Assembly: GCA_021208685.1 (NCBI GenBank)
Contig: JAJOJJ010000036.1
Coordinates: 124,001-188,000 of the forward strand
Source of the DNA: Saccharospirillaceae bacterium
GTDB lineage: Bacteria; Pseudomonadota; Gammaproteobacteria; Pseudomonadales; Oceanobacteraceae
Direction of reading: 5' to 3'
DNA length: 64,000 nucleotides
The notes under the pieces: generated by a model
Database searches by the model: none
What the model was told of the DNA's origin: nothing
What the model saw: only the letters and a program-made list of their open reading frames with translations
In this document: one piece after another, positions 40,147 through 47,988 of the stretch
Numbering within the stretch: position 1 is the stretch's first letter
How the letters are laid out: each line of letters starts with the position of its first letter
Program-made: the position numbers and the translations under genes

Positions 40147-40671
40147 TCACAAGGGGCTGTCCAGCCCCATAGCCGCCAATCGCCAGTGAGTAACGGTTGC
40201 GGAAGAAATGGCCTGCGGATGCGCCACTGCCAGCTTCTGCAGTCCCTGCCAGAATGCCGTCACATGAGCATCAAGGCCCAATATTTTCAGAGATGCCAGC
40301 ATGCGGCTGATGCGACGATGATTATGATTATCGGGCGTCATCCAGTGACAATTGTCCACATCGGCAGGAATCATTAATTCAAACCCCTGAGGCGTTTCAC
40401 GCATAACAATTCCATAAAATTGCAGCATCCGTAATAACGACAGATGCAACCGGCTTTGTAACTCGTAGGACGACTGAAACGCTGCAATAACATCCGCATC
40501 AATAACTGGCGCTTCCGGGTTATAAGGACTCGGATCCCGCAATGGAAACAACCACTGAATGTAATCGTGACAACTTTCCAGTTCTGTATTGGAAAATGCC
40601 AGAATACCGCTCAGCGTGCGGCCCCGGTGGTCGGTTCCGCGGCCGGAATAGAACGCAATAATGGGGTGCAT
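40147..40671 (-). CDS. OGFr_N-like domain protein of unknown function
   Basis: From the ATG at 40671 the 174-residue protein starts MHPIIAFYSGRGTDHRGRTLSGILAFSN. The segment LESCHDYIQWLFPLRDPSPYNPEAPVID, followed by LRMLQFYGI, matches the opioid growth factor receptor N-terminal domain pattern (PF04664), which is found in some bacteria without known function. The longer open frame to 40743 would add a hydrophobic leader, but AGG lies just before the internal ATG and the domain begins there. It is probably cytosolic and mostly helical. It lies 42 bases upstream of the HAD gene and may be cotranscribed with it. Confidence 0.72.
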   Translation of the reverse strand: MHPIIAFYSGRGTDHRGRTLSGILAFSNTELESCHDYIQWLFPLRDPSPYNPEAPVIDADVIAAFQSSYELQSRLHLSLLRMLQFYGIVMRETPQGFELMIPADVDNCHWMTPDNHNHRRISRMLASLKILGLDAHVTAFWQGLQKLAVAHPQAISSATVTHWRLAAMGLDSPL

Positions 40672-40819
40672 ACACCTGCCTGTGAGGAAAAACAATAACA
40701 ATATTAACCAGTATAGCTTCAAGTCAGGATCTGACGTGATCACAACAAAAGGTTACTGAAAATCTGCGAAATTGTTTGACGTTACCTTTGGCTGATGTAG
40801 TCTGAACTGACCATCCCGA

Positions 40820-40853
40820 AGGAACTTACCGACGGAAAGTGTCCGGAGTTCCT
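40820..40853 (+). promoter_or_regulatory. Hairpin in the hpf 5' leader
   Basis: AGGAACT (40820-40826) pairs with AGTTCCT (40847-40853), and the interior contains a CGGA/TCCG stem. The hairpin ends about 13 bases before the hpf Shine-Dalgarno. A weak promoter candidate with TTGACG lies upstream near 40777. Confidence 0.4.
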
Positions 40854-40878
40854 GAGTCAATCAACAAAAGGAGCGACT

Positions 40879-41238
40879 ATGAAAGGTTTGGAAATCAGCT
40901 TCCGCGACATCGGTCATTCTGACGCTATCGAACAGCACATCCGCGAAAAAGCCGGAAAATTAACCTCCACATTTGACGATATTATTGGCATTCGTGCGGT
41001 TGTGGCGATGCCTCACAATCACAGCAGCAAAGGTAAGCTTGCCCACGTTTCTCTGGAGGTCGGCCTGCCCGGTCAGACAGTTGCCATCACCCGCGACCAT
41101 CACGATAACCCGGAACACGAAGATATGTATCTGGCGGTCAGCGATGCATTTGAAAAGGCGCAGCGGAAAGTGAGAAAAATTCACGATAAACGGGTCGATA
41201 AAAACCGGCGGACAACCACCATGACGCCGGCTGAATAA
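40879..41238 (+). CDS. hpf: Ribosome hibernation promoting factor, short form
   Basis: The 119-residue protein is a single S30AE/RaiA domain, which binds the 30S mRNA channel and promotes inactive 70S or 100S ribosomes in stationary phase. The characteristic segments are MKGLEISFRDIGHSDAIEQHIREKAGKL and the basic C-terminal helix DAFEKAQRKVRKIHDKRVDKNRR. It lacks the long C-terminal dimerisation domain of the long HPF. A strong AAAGGAG lies before the ATG. It is monocistronic, with a hairpin in the leader and a bidirectional terminator after it. It could equally be called RaiA/YfiA. Confidence 0.9.
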   Translation: MKGLEISFRDIGHSDAIEQHIREKAGKLTSTFDDIIGIRAVVAMPHNHSSKGKLAHVSLEVGLPGQTVAITRDHHDNPEHEDMYLAVSDAFEKAQRKVRKIHDKRVDKNRRTTTMTPAE

Positions 41239-41253
41239 GCCAACCGATACAGA

Positions 41254-41283
41254 TAAAAAAAGAGCCAAACCGGCTCTTTTTTT
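41254..41283. terminator. Bidirectional terminator between hpf and the first TetR gene
   Basis: AGAGCC (41261-41266) and GGCTCT (41272-41277) form a six-pair stem with A before and T after. Confidence 0.85.
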
Positions 41284-41302
41284 ATGACAGTGACTGACGT
41301 TT

Positions 41303-41890
41303 TTACAATTTACCGCTCAGCAATACCTGCAATAATCCGGGCCTGACCAGATTGGCATACAACGCGCCGATTTCTTTGGCATCCACCGGAAAGCCATCTT
41401 TAACCCAGCGTACAATCACCATAAAGGATGCGCCGGCCAAAAAGTCGATAACATAATTCATCAGGCTGGTGTCTTTAATCGGCAACGAATGAGCACCTAT
41501 GTAACGTTCCATAATACGCCCGACATAGCGCTTAAACTCACTCAGCATCAGGGCTTCGATGTCAGCCTCAATCAGCAACCGGGCAAAGGTTGCATTATCG
41601 GACCACTGGCGAAACATAATTTCCGCAATAATGGGGTCAGCATTGGGCGACTGCGTGAGGTAGGTATCAATTTGTTCATAAAACTGCATAAACATACTCT
41701 CGATATAACCTTTCAGCAGATCATCTTTCGAGCGGTAATGCAGATAAAACGTTGGACGAGCAACGCCAGAGCGCTCACAGATATGCGCCACCGATATTTT
41801 ACCGTAGGGTTCTTCCGCCATCAGTTCCAGCAGAGTATTCATCAGCAAACGCCGCGAGCGCTCTACTCGTTTATCGAGATCTTTACTCAT
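41303..41890 (-). CDS. TetR-family transcriptional regulator
   Basis: From the ATG at 41890 the protein has 195 residues. The N-terminal helix-turn-helix is RVERSRRLLMNTLLELMAEEPYGKISVAHICERSGVARPTFYLHYRSKDDLLK. The C-terminal ligand half ends in FLAGASFMVIVRWVKDGFPVDAKEIGALYANLVRPGL. It is a paralog of the TetR gene just upstream. The open frame reaches 41950, but that start would lie inside a predicted -10; neither has a good Shine-Dalgarno, so the start is uncertain. A perfect inverted repeat upstream may be its own operator. Targets could include the nearby acyl-CoA dehydrogenases. Confidence 0.8.
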   Translation of the reverse strand: MSKDLDKRVERSRRLLMNTLLELMAEEPYGKISVAHICERSGVARPTFYLHYRSKDDLLKGYIESMFMQFYEQIDTYLTQSPNADPIIAEIMFRQWSDNATFARLLIEADIEALMLSEFKRYVGRIMERYIGAHSLPIKDTSLMNYVIDFLAGASFMVIVRWVKDGFPVDAKEIGALYANLVRPGLLQVLLSGKL

Positions 41891-41965
41891 ATTTTGGTTG
41901 CCATGGGCAAGGCCATTACCCGGATTTGTTATTTTAATTGCGCTCAGCATACGCCATTAAATCTT

Positions 41966-41981
41966 ATAGACAATCGTCTAT
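41966..41981. promoter_or_regulatory. Inverted repeat between the two TetR genes
   Basis: ATAGAC-AATC-GTCTAT is a perfect 6-4-6 dyad. On the minus strand it overlaps promoter-like hexamers (TTGTCT with TATGCT 16 bases on, or CTGGCA with TATAAG). The size fits a TetR dimer site and autoregulation. Confidence 0.5.
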
Positions 41982-41996
41982 CTGTGCCAGATCGGG

Positions 41997-42590
41997 TCAT
42001 ATCTGACGCTGCAGCATCACCGCCAGAAAACCGGGGCGGCTCAACTCACTGAACAGATCCGCCAGCTTCTCAGCCGGATAGCGAAAATCGTTACGCACCC
42101 AACGATCGAGCATCATCCAGGAAGCTCCGGCGAGGTAATCGATCATAAAACCCAGTTTCTCGGCATCGCTGACCGGTATGCCATGCAGCCGCACATAGAG
42201 GCCTAACACGCGGGCAATGTAGTTCTGGAAGCGTTTAATCAGCAGGGACTCAAGTCCTGCATTAAATATCAACCGGCTGAAATCACGATGCCGGTTCCAC
42301 TGTTCAAACAAACGCTGGCTGATGTCGCTGTCCAGCTCGGGTGAAGCGCCGACCATATCGGCAATATCGTCATAGAATTCAGCGAATACGCTGTCTACAT
42401 AATCCAGCAACAGCTCCTCGCGACTGCGGTAATGCTGATAAAAAGTCTGCCGTGCCAGACCCGCGTGGCGGGTAATCTGTGAAACGGTAATAGAAGAAAA
42501 AGACTGCCCGGCCATCAACGCCAGCAATGCCTGCAACAGTTGGGCGCGGGTTGGGGATTCAGCAGTAAATGAAGAGACGGATAAGGTCAT
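41997..42590 (-). CDS. TetR-family transcriptional regulator
   Basis: The 197-residue protein has the helix-turn-helix RAQLLQALLALMAGQSFSSITVSQITRHAGLARQTFYQHYRSREELLLDY and the same C-terminal layout as its downstream paralog (MIDYLAGASWMMLDRWVRNDFRYPAEKLADLFSELSRPGFLAVML). GGAG lies six bases before the ATG. The two genes probably arose by tandem duplication and may bind different operators. It is 93 bases downstream of the acyl-CoA dehydrogenase terminator region on the same strand. The ligand is unknown; an acyl-CoA or fatty acid is a guess from context. Confidence 0.85.
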   Translation of the reverse strand: MTLSVSSFTAESPTRAQLLQALLALMAGQSFSSITVSQITRHAGLARQTFYQHYRSREELLLDYVDSVFAEFYDDIADMVGASPELDSDISQRLFEQWNRHRDFSRLIFNAGLESLLIKRFQNYIARVLGLYVRLHGIPVSDAEKLGFMIDYLAGASWMMLDRWVRNDFRYPAEKLADLFSELSRPGFLAVMLQRQI

Positions 42591-42640
42591 AACAGGCTCC
42601 GGGGCGGTTCATGCTAACAGCGCCAGAGGCTGACCGCAAA

Positions 42641-42668
42641 AACGAAAAAGCCGCCCGGAGGCGGCTTT
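42641..42668 (-). terminator. Terminator after the first acyl-CoA dehydrogenase gene
   Basis: AAAGCCGCC (42647-42655) pairs with GGCGGCTTT (42660-42668) around a four-base loop. On the minus strand the stem runs into a T run that is broken by CG. Confidence 0.75.
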
Positions 42669-42683
42669 GGTGAACAGCAGAAC

Positions 42684-44480
42684 TTACGCAGTTGCAAACA
42701 GCTCTTCGTCCAGTTCGAACAGTGGCTCAGAGCCGCCTTTAACCGCCGCGCTCAGACCAATGTAGCGTGGCAGCAGACGCTTCATGTAGAAACGCGATGT
42801 GGCCAGCTTGGCTTTGTAGAAGCCGGACGCATCATCCGCTTTTGGCAGAGATACGGCAGACATTTTGGCCCACATGTACGCCAGAGCGGTGTAACCGAAC
42901 ACGTGCAGATATTCAACAGAAGCGGCACCGATTTCGTTCGGGTTGTTGGCCGCCGCGTCCATCACCCACTGAGTCAGGTCGTTGAGGTTTTCCAGAGCAG
43001 CTTTCAGCGGCTCAATGAACTCAGCCATCGCTTCGTTATCCGCCTGAGAGGCGATGAACTCATTGATATCGGCTTCAAACAGTTTATAGAACGCACCGTT
43101 ATTCGCCGCCACTTTACGGCCAATCAGATCCAGCGCCTGAATGCCGTTGGTGCCTTCGTAGATCTGGGTGATACGGATATCACGCACATACTGTTCCTGA
43201 CCCCATTCACGGATAAAACCGTGACCACCAAACACCTGCTGGCCGGCAATCGCAGATTCAAGCGCGTTGTCGGTCAGGAAAGCTTTGGCAACCGGCGTCA
43301 GCAGAGCCAGCATCGCATCAGCGTGCTGCTTCTCTTCGGCGTTGTCAGAGAATTTGGCAATATCCAGCCACTTGGCTACGTAAGTGGAGAAGGCACGACC
43401 ACCTTCGTTAAAGGCACGCATGGTCATCAGCATACGGCGTACATCAGGATGCACAATGATCGGGTCAGCGGCTTTGTCTTTGGCCACAGCACCGGTTGGC
43501 GCACGGCTCTGGATACGGTCACGGGCGTACTCAACAGCGCTCTGGTAAGAGGCTTCTGCCGCACCGATACCCTGAATACCCACGCCCAGACGCTCGTAGT
43601 TCATCATAGTGAACATACAGGCCAGACCTTTGTTCTCTTCGCCGACCAGCCAGCCTTTGGCGCCATCGAAGTTCATCACACAGGTGGCAGAACCTTTAAT
43701 ACCCATTTTGTGTTCGATAGAACCACAGGACAGAGTATTACGTTCACCCAGAGAGCCATCGTCATTCACCAGGAACTTAGGCACCAGGAACAGGGAGATA
43801 CCTTTAGGGCCAGCCGGTGCATCTGGCAGCTTGGCCAGAACCAGATGAATGATGTTTTCGGCCATATCATGCTCACCCCAGGTGATGAAGATCTTGGTAC
43901 CGGAAACAGCATAAGAGCCATCAGCCTGCGGCTCAGCTTTGGTGCGGATAATGCCAAGGTCAGTACCGGCATGAGGCTCGGTCAGATCCATCGCACCAGC
44001 CCAGACGCCGGAATACATGTTCGGCAGATATTTTTCTTTCAGTTCCAGAGAACCGTGAGCGCTCAGAGACAGACAGGCACCGGCGGTCAGCATCGGTGCC
44101 AGACCGAACGCCATATTGGCGCCCTGTACCATTTCTTCAATCTGACCCACCAGAGTCTTAGGCATCCCCATGCCACCGAAATCCGGGTTGCCGCCCAGAC
44201 CATTCAGACCGGCGTCAATGTAGGTTTGGTAGGCTTCTTTAAAGCCCGGAGCAGCGGTTACTTCACCGTCTTTCCAGGTAGAACCGACTTCATCACCATT
44301 GCGGTTAAGCGGGGCCAGCACTTCACTGGCAATCTTGCCGCATTCCTGCAGAATGGCATCAGCCGTTTCGATATCAACGGCGCCTTGCAGACCGGCCAGT
44401 GAAGACCACAATTTGTCTGCTTCAAATACTTCATTCAGAACAAAACGCATGTCGCGTAATGGTGCTTTGTAATCAGCCAT
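42684..44480 (-). CDS. Acyl-CoA dehydrogenase, FadE-like (598 residues)
   Basis: The protein belongs to the long acyl-CoA dehydrogenase group that starts with an AcylCoA_DH_N segment (ADYKAPLRDMRFVLNEVFEAD). The usual three domains follow, with MDLTEPHAGTDLG, SYAVSGTKIFITWGEHD and TQIYEGTNGIQALDLIGRKV. A C-terminal extension carries KAKLATSRFYMKRLLPRYIGLSAAVKGGSEPLFEL. It introduces the alpha-beta double bond in beta-oxidation using FAD; chain-length preference is unknown. It is a paralog of the next gene, but each has its own terminator. No PsrA-like site is seen upstream of this copy. Confidence 0.93.
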   Translation of the reverse strand: MADYKAPLRDMRFVLNEVFEADKLWSSLAGLQGAVDIETADAILQECGKIASEVLAPLNRNGDEVGSTWKDGEVTAAPGFKEAYQTYIDAGLNGLGGNPDFGGMGMPKTLVGQIEEMVQGANMAFGLAPMLTAGACLSLSAHGSLELKEKYLPNMYSGVWAGAMDLTEPHAGTDLGIIRTKAEPQADGSYAVSGTKIFITWGEHDMAENIIHLVLAKLPDAPAGPKGISLFLVPKFLVNDDGSLGERNTLSCGSIEHKMGIKGSATCVMNFDGAKGWLVGEENKGLACMFTMMNYERLGVGIQGIGAAEASYQSAVEYARDRIQSRAPTGAVAKDKAADPIIVHPDVRRMLMTMRAFNEGGRAFSTYVAKWLDIAKFSDNAEEKQHADAMLALLTPVAKAFLTDNALESAIAGQQVFGGHGFIREWGQEQYVRDIRITQIYEGTNGIQALDLIGRKVAANNGAFYKLFEADINEFIASQADNEAMAEFIEPLKAALENLNDLTQWVMDAAANNPNEIGAASVEYLHVFGYTALAYMWAKMSAVSLPKADDASGFYKAKLATSRFYMKRLLPRYIGLSAAVKGGSEPLFELDEELFATA

Positions 44481-44593
44481 GTTTCACCTCATGTTAGCTG
44501 TGGCTTCCTGTTACCCACGCTTACAATCAGCCACCGGATAACAAAATGCCGCTATTGTACTTACTCTGACCCGCTTGCCCAGCCCAGAATACG

Positions 44594-44620
44594 AAAAAAC
44601 CGCGCCGAGGCGCGGTTTTT
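44594..44620. terminator. Terminator after the second acyl-CoA dehydrogenase gene
   Basis: AAAAACCGCG (44595-44604) pairs with CGCGGTTTTT (44611-44620). It has T on both strands and lies 34 bases past the stop of the upstream dehydrogenase. Confidence 0.85.
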
Positions 44621-44653
44621 ACTGATGTGCCTTGTGCGTACAGGCACCCCGGA

Positions 44654-46459
44654 TCAGAACGCGAAGTGTTCTTCAGCCAGGTCCATCAGAGTATCAGCAC
44701 CAGCAACCATGGTGGCTGCGTGTGCTTTGGTGCGAGGCAGAATACGCGCGAAGTAGAAGCGTGCAGTCGCCAGTTTGGCTTTGTAGAAATCTTCTTCAGA
44801 AGTACCGTTAGCCAGAGCATCCTGAGCGATTTTCGCCATACGGGCCCACAGGAAGCCCAGAACTGCGTAACCGGAGTACATCAGGTAATCAACGGATGCA
44901 GCACCGACTTCTTCGCGGTTCTTCATCGCCGACATACCGATCTTCATGGTCAGATCGCCCCACTCTTTGTTCACTTCAGCCAGAGCAGCAACCATCGGAG
45001 CCAGCTCAGCGTTGCCTTCTTCAGCCTGACAGAACTTGTGGATCTGCTTGGTGAAGTTGCGCAGGGAAGCGCCCTGAGTCATCAGAACTTTACGACCCAG
45101 CAGGTCCAGAGCCTGAATACCGGTAGTACCTTCATAGATGGTAGAGATACGGGTATCACGAACGATCTGCTCCATGCCCCACTCGGCGATGAAACCGTGA
45201 CCACCGAACACCTGCATACCCAGGTTAGCCGCTTCAGAGCCAACTTCCGTCAGGAAAGCTTTAGCGATCGGAGTCAGGAAGCCCAGCAGCTCATCAGCCG
45301 CTTTACGCACTTCTTCGCTCTCGCCTTTCTTAACGATGTCGTTCTGCTGTGCAGTCAGGTATACCAGTGCACGGCCACCTTCAGCGAAGGCTTTCTGAGT
45401 CAGCAGCATACGGCGAACGTCAGGGTGAACGATGATCGGGTCAGCCGCTTTTTCAGGTGCTTTAGGACCCGTCAGGGAACGCATTGCCAGACGGTCTTTG
45501 GCATACGCCAGAGCACCCTGGAAAGACGCTTCAGCCGCAGTAGAACCCTGCAGAGCCGTACCGATACGGGCCGTGTTCATGAAGGTGAACATGCAGTTCA
45601 GACCTTTGTTCTCAGGTCCGATCAGCCAGCCTTTGGCGCCGTCGAAGTTCATTACGCAAGTCGCGTTGCCGTGGATACCCATTTTGTGTTCGATAGAACC
45701 ACAGATCAGGCTGTTACGCTCGCCCGGAGTACCGTCAGCGTTTGGCAGGAACTTAGGAACGATGAACAGAGAGATACCTTTAGTACCTTCTGGTGCACCT
45801 GGCAGACGAGCCAGAACGATGTGGACAATGTTGCCCGCCATGTCGTGCTCACCGGCAGAGATAAAGATTTTGCTACCCGTGATGGCGTAAGAACCGTCAG
45901 CATTTGGCTCAGCTTTGGTTTTCAGGATACCCAGGTCAGAACCACAGTGGGATTCAGTCAGACACATGGTACCGGTCCACTCACCAGAAACCAGCTTGGT
46001 CAGGTAAGTTTCTTTCTGTTCATGAGTACCGTGCAGCTCGATGGTGTTCATCGCACCATGAGACAGACCTGGGTACATACCCCAGGACCAGTTAGAAGAA
46101 CCCACCATCTCCGACATAACAATGCCCAGAGACTCTGGCAGGCCCTGACCGCCGTGCTCTTCTTCATGAGCCAGTGAAGGCCAGCCGCCTTCAACATACT
46201 TGGCGTAAGCTTCTTTGAAGCCAGTCGGAGTAGTAACAGAACCGTCGTCATGACGGGTACAGCCTTCGAGGTCACCAACGCGGTTCAGCGGAGCCAGTTC
46301 CTGTTCGCAGAATTTAGCACCTTCGCTGATGATGGCATCAACCATGTCAGGAGTAGCAACGTCAGCGTAAGCCGGCAGGCTGGCATAGTGGCTTGGCATA
46401 TCCAAGAGTTCGTCCATTACGAACTTAATTTCACGCAGGGGAGCCTTGTAATCTGGCAT
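44654..46459 (-). CDS. Acyl-CoA dehydrogenase, FadE-like (601 residues)
   Basis: The N-terminal segment PDYKAPLREIKFVMDELLDM and the central MCLTESHCGSDLGILKTKAE, SYAITGSKIFISAGEHD and STIYEGTTGIQALDLLGRKVL match its paralog closely. The C-terminal extension KAKLATARFYFARILPRTKAHAATMVAGADTLMDL is shared too. It catalyses the first beta-oxidation step, with unknown chain length. A Shine-Dalgarno-like GAGG lies before the ATG. A perfect TTCAAAC-AAGT-GTTTGAA dyad lies about 75-90 bases upstream, near the presumed promoter, suggesting control by a PsrA- or FadR-like repressor that answers to acyl-CoA or fatty acid. Confidence 0.93.
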   Translation of the reverse strand: MPDYKAPLREIKFVMDELLDMPSHYASLPAYADVATPDMVDAIISEGAKFCEQELAPLNRVGDLEGCTRHDDGSVTTPTGFKEAYAKYVEGGWPSLAHEEEHGGQGLPESLGIVMSEMVGSSNWSWGMYPGLSHGAMNTIELHGTHEQKETYLTKLVSGEWTGTMCLTESHCGSDLGILKTKAEPNADGSYAITGSKIFISAGEHDMAGNIVHIVLARLPGAPEGTKGISLFIVPKFLPNADGTPGERNSLICGSIEHKMGIHGNATCVMNFDGAKGWLIGPENKGLNCMFTFMNTARIGTALQGSTAAEASFQGALAYAKDRLAMRSLTGPKAPEKAADPIIVHPDVRRMLLTQKAFAEGGRALVYLTAQQNDIVKKGESEEVRKAADELLGFLTPIAKAFLTEVGSEAANLGMQVFGGHGFIAEWGMEQIVRDTRISTIYEGTTGIQALDLLGRKVLMTQGASLRNFTKQIHKFCQAEEGNAELAPMVAALAEVNKEWGDLTMKIGMSAMKNREEVGAASVDYLMYSGYAVLGFLWARMAKIAQDALANGTSEEDFYKAKLATARFYFARILPRTKAHAATMVAGADTLMDLAEEHFAF

Positions 46460-46532
46460 AGGAAAGACCTCGTAGCCTGTTATGTTCTTGCAGCGGTGCT
46501 GCTGTTTATTTTAGGGCAGTGTGACACTACCA

Positions 46533-46550
46533 ATTCAAACAAGTGTTTGA
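46533..46550. promoter_or_regulatory. PsrA-like operator upstream of the second acyl-CoA dehydrogenase gene
   Basis: TTCAAAC-AAGT-GTTTGAA is a perfect 7-4-7 inverted repeat that contains the PsrA core (CAAAC, four bases, GTTTG). It overlaps the likely -35 region of the minus-strand promoter (a TAAAAT -10 is at 46507-46512). Confidence 0.6.
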
Positions 46551-46644
46551 AACATACGTTCGCCACCGATTAATGTCAACCCTTCGGGCGATCTTCCCCC
46601 GGTAAAGACAGGTAAAGCTTAGCCATCCGGGCCATATCAGAGAC

Positions 46645-46669
46645 GAAAAAAAACCGGCTTTTGCCGGTT
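46645..46669 (-). terminator. Terminator after the metalloprotease-like gene
   Basis: AACCGGC (46652-46658) and GCCGGTT (46663-46669) form a seven-pair stem with a TTTT loop. On the minus strand eight U follow. Confidence 0.82.
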
Positions 46670-46687
46670 CAGTCAGGTTATTCACGT

Positions 46688-47617
46688 TCAGACGATATCG
46701 TTCAGCAGCTGACCTGCCGTCACCGGAGGAGGAAGGCTGATTTGCAGCAGCACTTCGTTAATTTTACGCAGGCGGGCATTGTGCTCGGCAAAGCGTTCAG
46801 CAACAGAAATCGGCTCCTTATCTTCGAGTTTTTTATCGGCCTCTTCCTGTTTCTCCCTCGCCTCAGTCATCTCCGCCTGAGTTTTTTCCTGCTGATGTTT
46901 GATTCTGTCCTGCTCTGCGGCACGTATATCGCGTTGCTGCTCCGTCAACTCACTCAACGCCTGAGCCGCTATCTGACCTGCCTGCGCAGCCACCTGACGA
47001 TCCTGCGATGATGGCTCTGCCGGTGCCAGAGCAGCACGCTGCACCTGCTCCATTTTGGCAAGGGTTGCAGCCGGATCATTGGCAACCTTGCTCACATCAA
47101 CCGACACTTCGCCACCCACCGCATAGCGCACGCCATCAGGCCCCTGCTGGTAGGTAAAATCAGCACTGCCGGTATAAGGGCCGCCACTGCTGGCATGAGC
47201 CTGCTCGTGTGCACGCACTTCCTGATCACGCTGCTTCAGCTCGCGGATCTGTTGCAGCTCTGCATCAGCCAAAGCCTGATCCTGTTCATTACGCTGTACT
47301 CTTCTGGCGATCACCTGCTCTTCTGCCGTGCGGGTTTGCTGGGACTCTTCCGCTGACAGACCGGTGCGCTCAGCAGCATCCGCTGCAAGCGGGGTATTGG
47401 TGTCTGTGTTACGGCGTGGACGGGAGTAGGTTTCAGCCGAGAATTGCGGCTTGCGCATACCGGCATCCGTCACCGCCGCACTGAGCGACACTTCCTCCAC
47501 CGGAGCAAAAACCGCCGATGCGGCGTTTTCTCCTTCTTTTGCCAATATCTGCACAGCCGCACTTCCACCCGAAAGTGCGCTGCTGAGATTGGGCAATGAA
47601 GCAGGAGAAACATGCAT
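46688..47617 (-). CDS. Putative metalloprotease, CJM1_0395/SprA-related family
   Basis: The 309-residue protein has a central conserved block RDQEVRAHEQAHASSGGPYTGSADFTYQQGPDGVRYAVGGEVSVDVS. HEQAH at 137-141 fits the zinc-protease HExxH motif, and a glutamate in GGEV (about 170) could be the third ligand. The N-terminal 100 residues are low-complexity. A long charged coiled coil (EQQRDIRAAEQDRIKHQQEKTQ and on) follows the domain. No signal peptide is seen. The family (PF12118) has no settled function and is often found with flagellar or phage-like genes, but none are near here. It is preceded by a small gene on the same strand. Confidence 0.78.
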   Translation of the reverse strand: MHVSPASLPNLSSALSGGSAAVQILAKEGENAASAVFAPVEEVSLSAAVTDAGMRKPQFSAETYSRPRRNTDTNTPLAADAAERTGLSAEESQQTRTAEEQVIARRVQRNEQDQALADAELQQIRELKQRDQEVRAHEQAHASSGGPYTGSADFTYQQGPDGVRYAVGGEVSVDVSKVANDPAATLAKMEQVQRAALAPAEPSSQDRQVAAQAGQIAAQALSELTEQQRDIRAAEQDRIKHQQEKTQAEMTEAREKQEEADKKLEDKEPISVAERFAEHNARLRKINEVLLQISLPPPVTAGQLLNDIV

Positions 47618-47634
47618 GATCAGGCTCTCCGTTC

Positions 47635-47886
47635 TCAGGCCTGGGTATCGATCAGAGTGCCAAGCTGCTTATCCGCAGCTTCCAGTACCTTGCTGCCGGC
47701 AGCAACCGTCTCCTGACCCTGTTTCAGATCAGTCATCGCCGATGCCAGATTGCCAACGCCCTCAACCGGACGACTGGTTGTTGCATCAACAACGTCCTGA
47801 GCGGCACGTTTAACCTGAGCATTTCCCTGATCAACGGCATATGCACCAGAGGTGAACGCCGAGCCGGTAGTTGATCCTATGTTCAT
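47635..47886 (-). CDS. Small alanine/threonine-rich protein of unknown function
   Basis: From the ATG at 47886 the 83-residue protein starts MNIGSTTGSAFTSGAYAVDQGNAQVKRAAQ and ends KLGTLIDTQA. It looks helical and amphipathic, like a small rod- or hook-basal type or coat-like subunit, with no signal peptide. GAGG stands before the ATG. It lies 17 bases upstream of the metalloprotease-like gene, so the two are probably cotranscribed. I do not recognise a family; the pair may be functionally linked, perhaps as a substrate and protease, which is only inference. Confidence 0.7.
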   Translation of the reverse strand: MNIGSTTGSAFTSGAYAVDQGNAQVKRAAQDVVDATTSRPVEGVGNLASAMTDLKQGQETVAAGSKVLEAADKQLGTLIDTQA

Positions 47887-47988
47887 AAGCACCTCGCAAT
47901 GGTTTTAGGGCTATTGATCACAATTTAACCAATATCTACGGATTTTACCAGTACGGCAGTGCCTGACGATTAGACAGATTGGTTATAT

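Noticed and set aside
39415-40377. 320-codon plus-strand ORF across the HAD gene
   Set aside because: It covers the antisense of a HAD phosphatase and part of the next gene, and has no recognisable protein pattern.
42903-46177. Two very long plus-strand ORFs (about 500 codons each, 42903-44402 and 44627-46177) opposite the acyl-CoA dehydrogenase genes
   Set aside because: They mirror genes with strong family motifs on the other strand, have no ribosome sites or recognisable domains, and result from the codon bias of the real genes.
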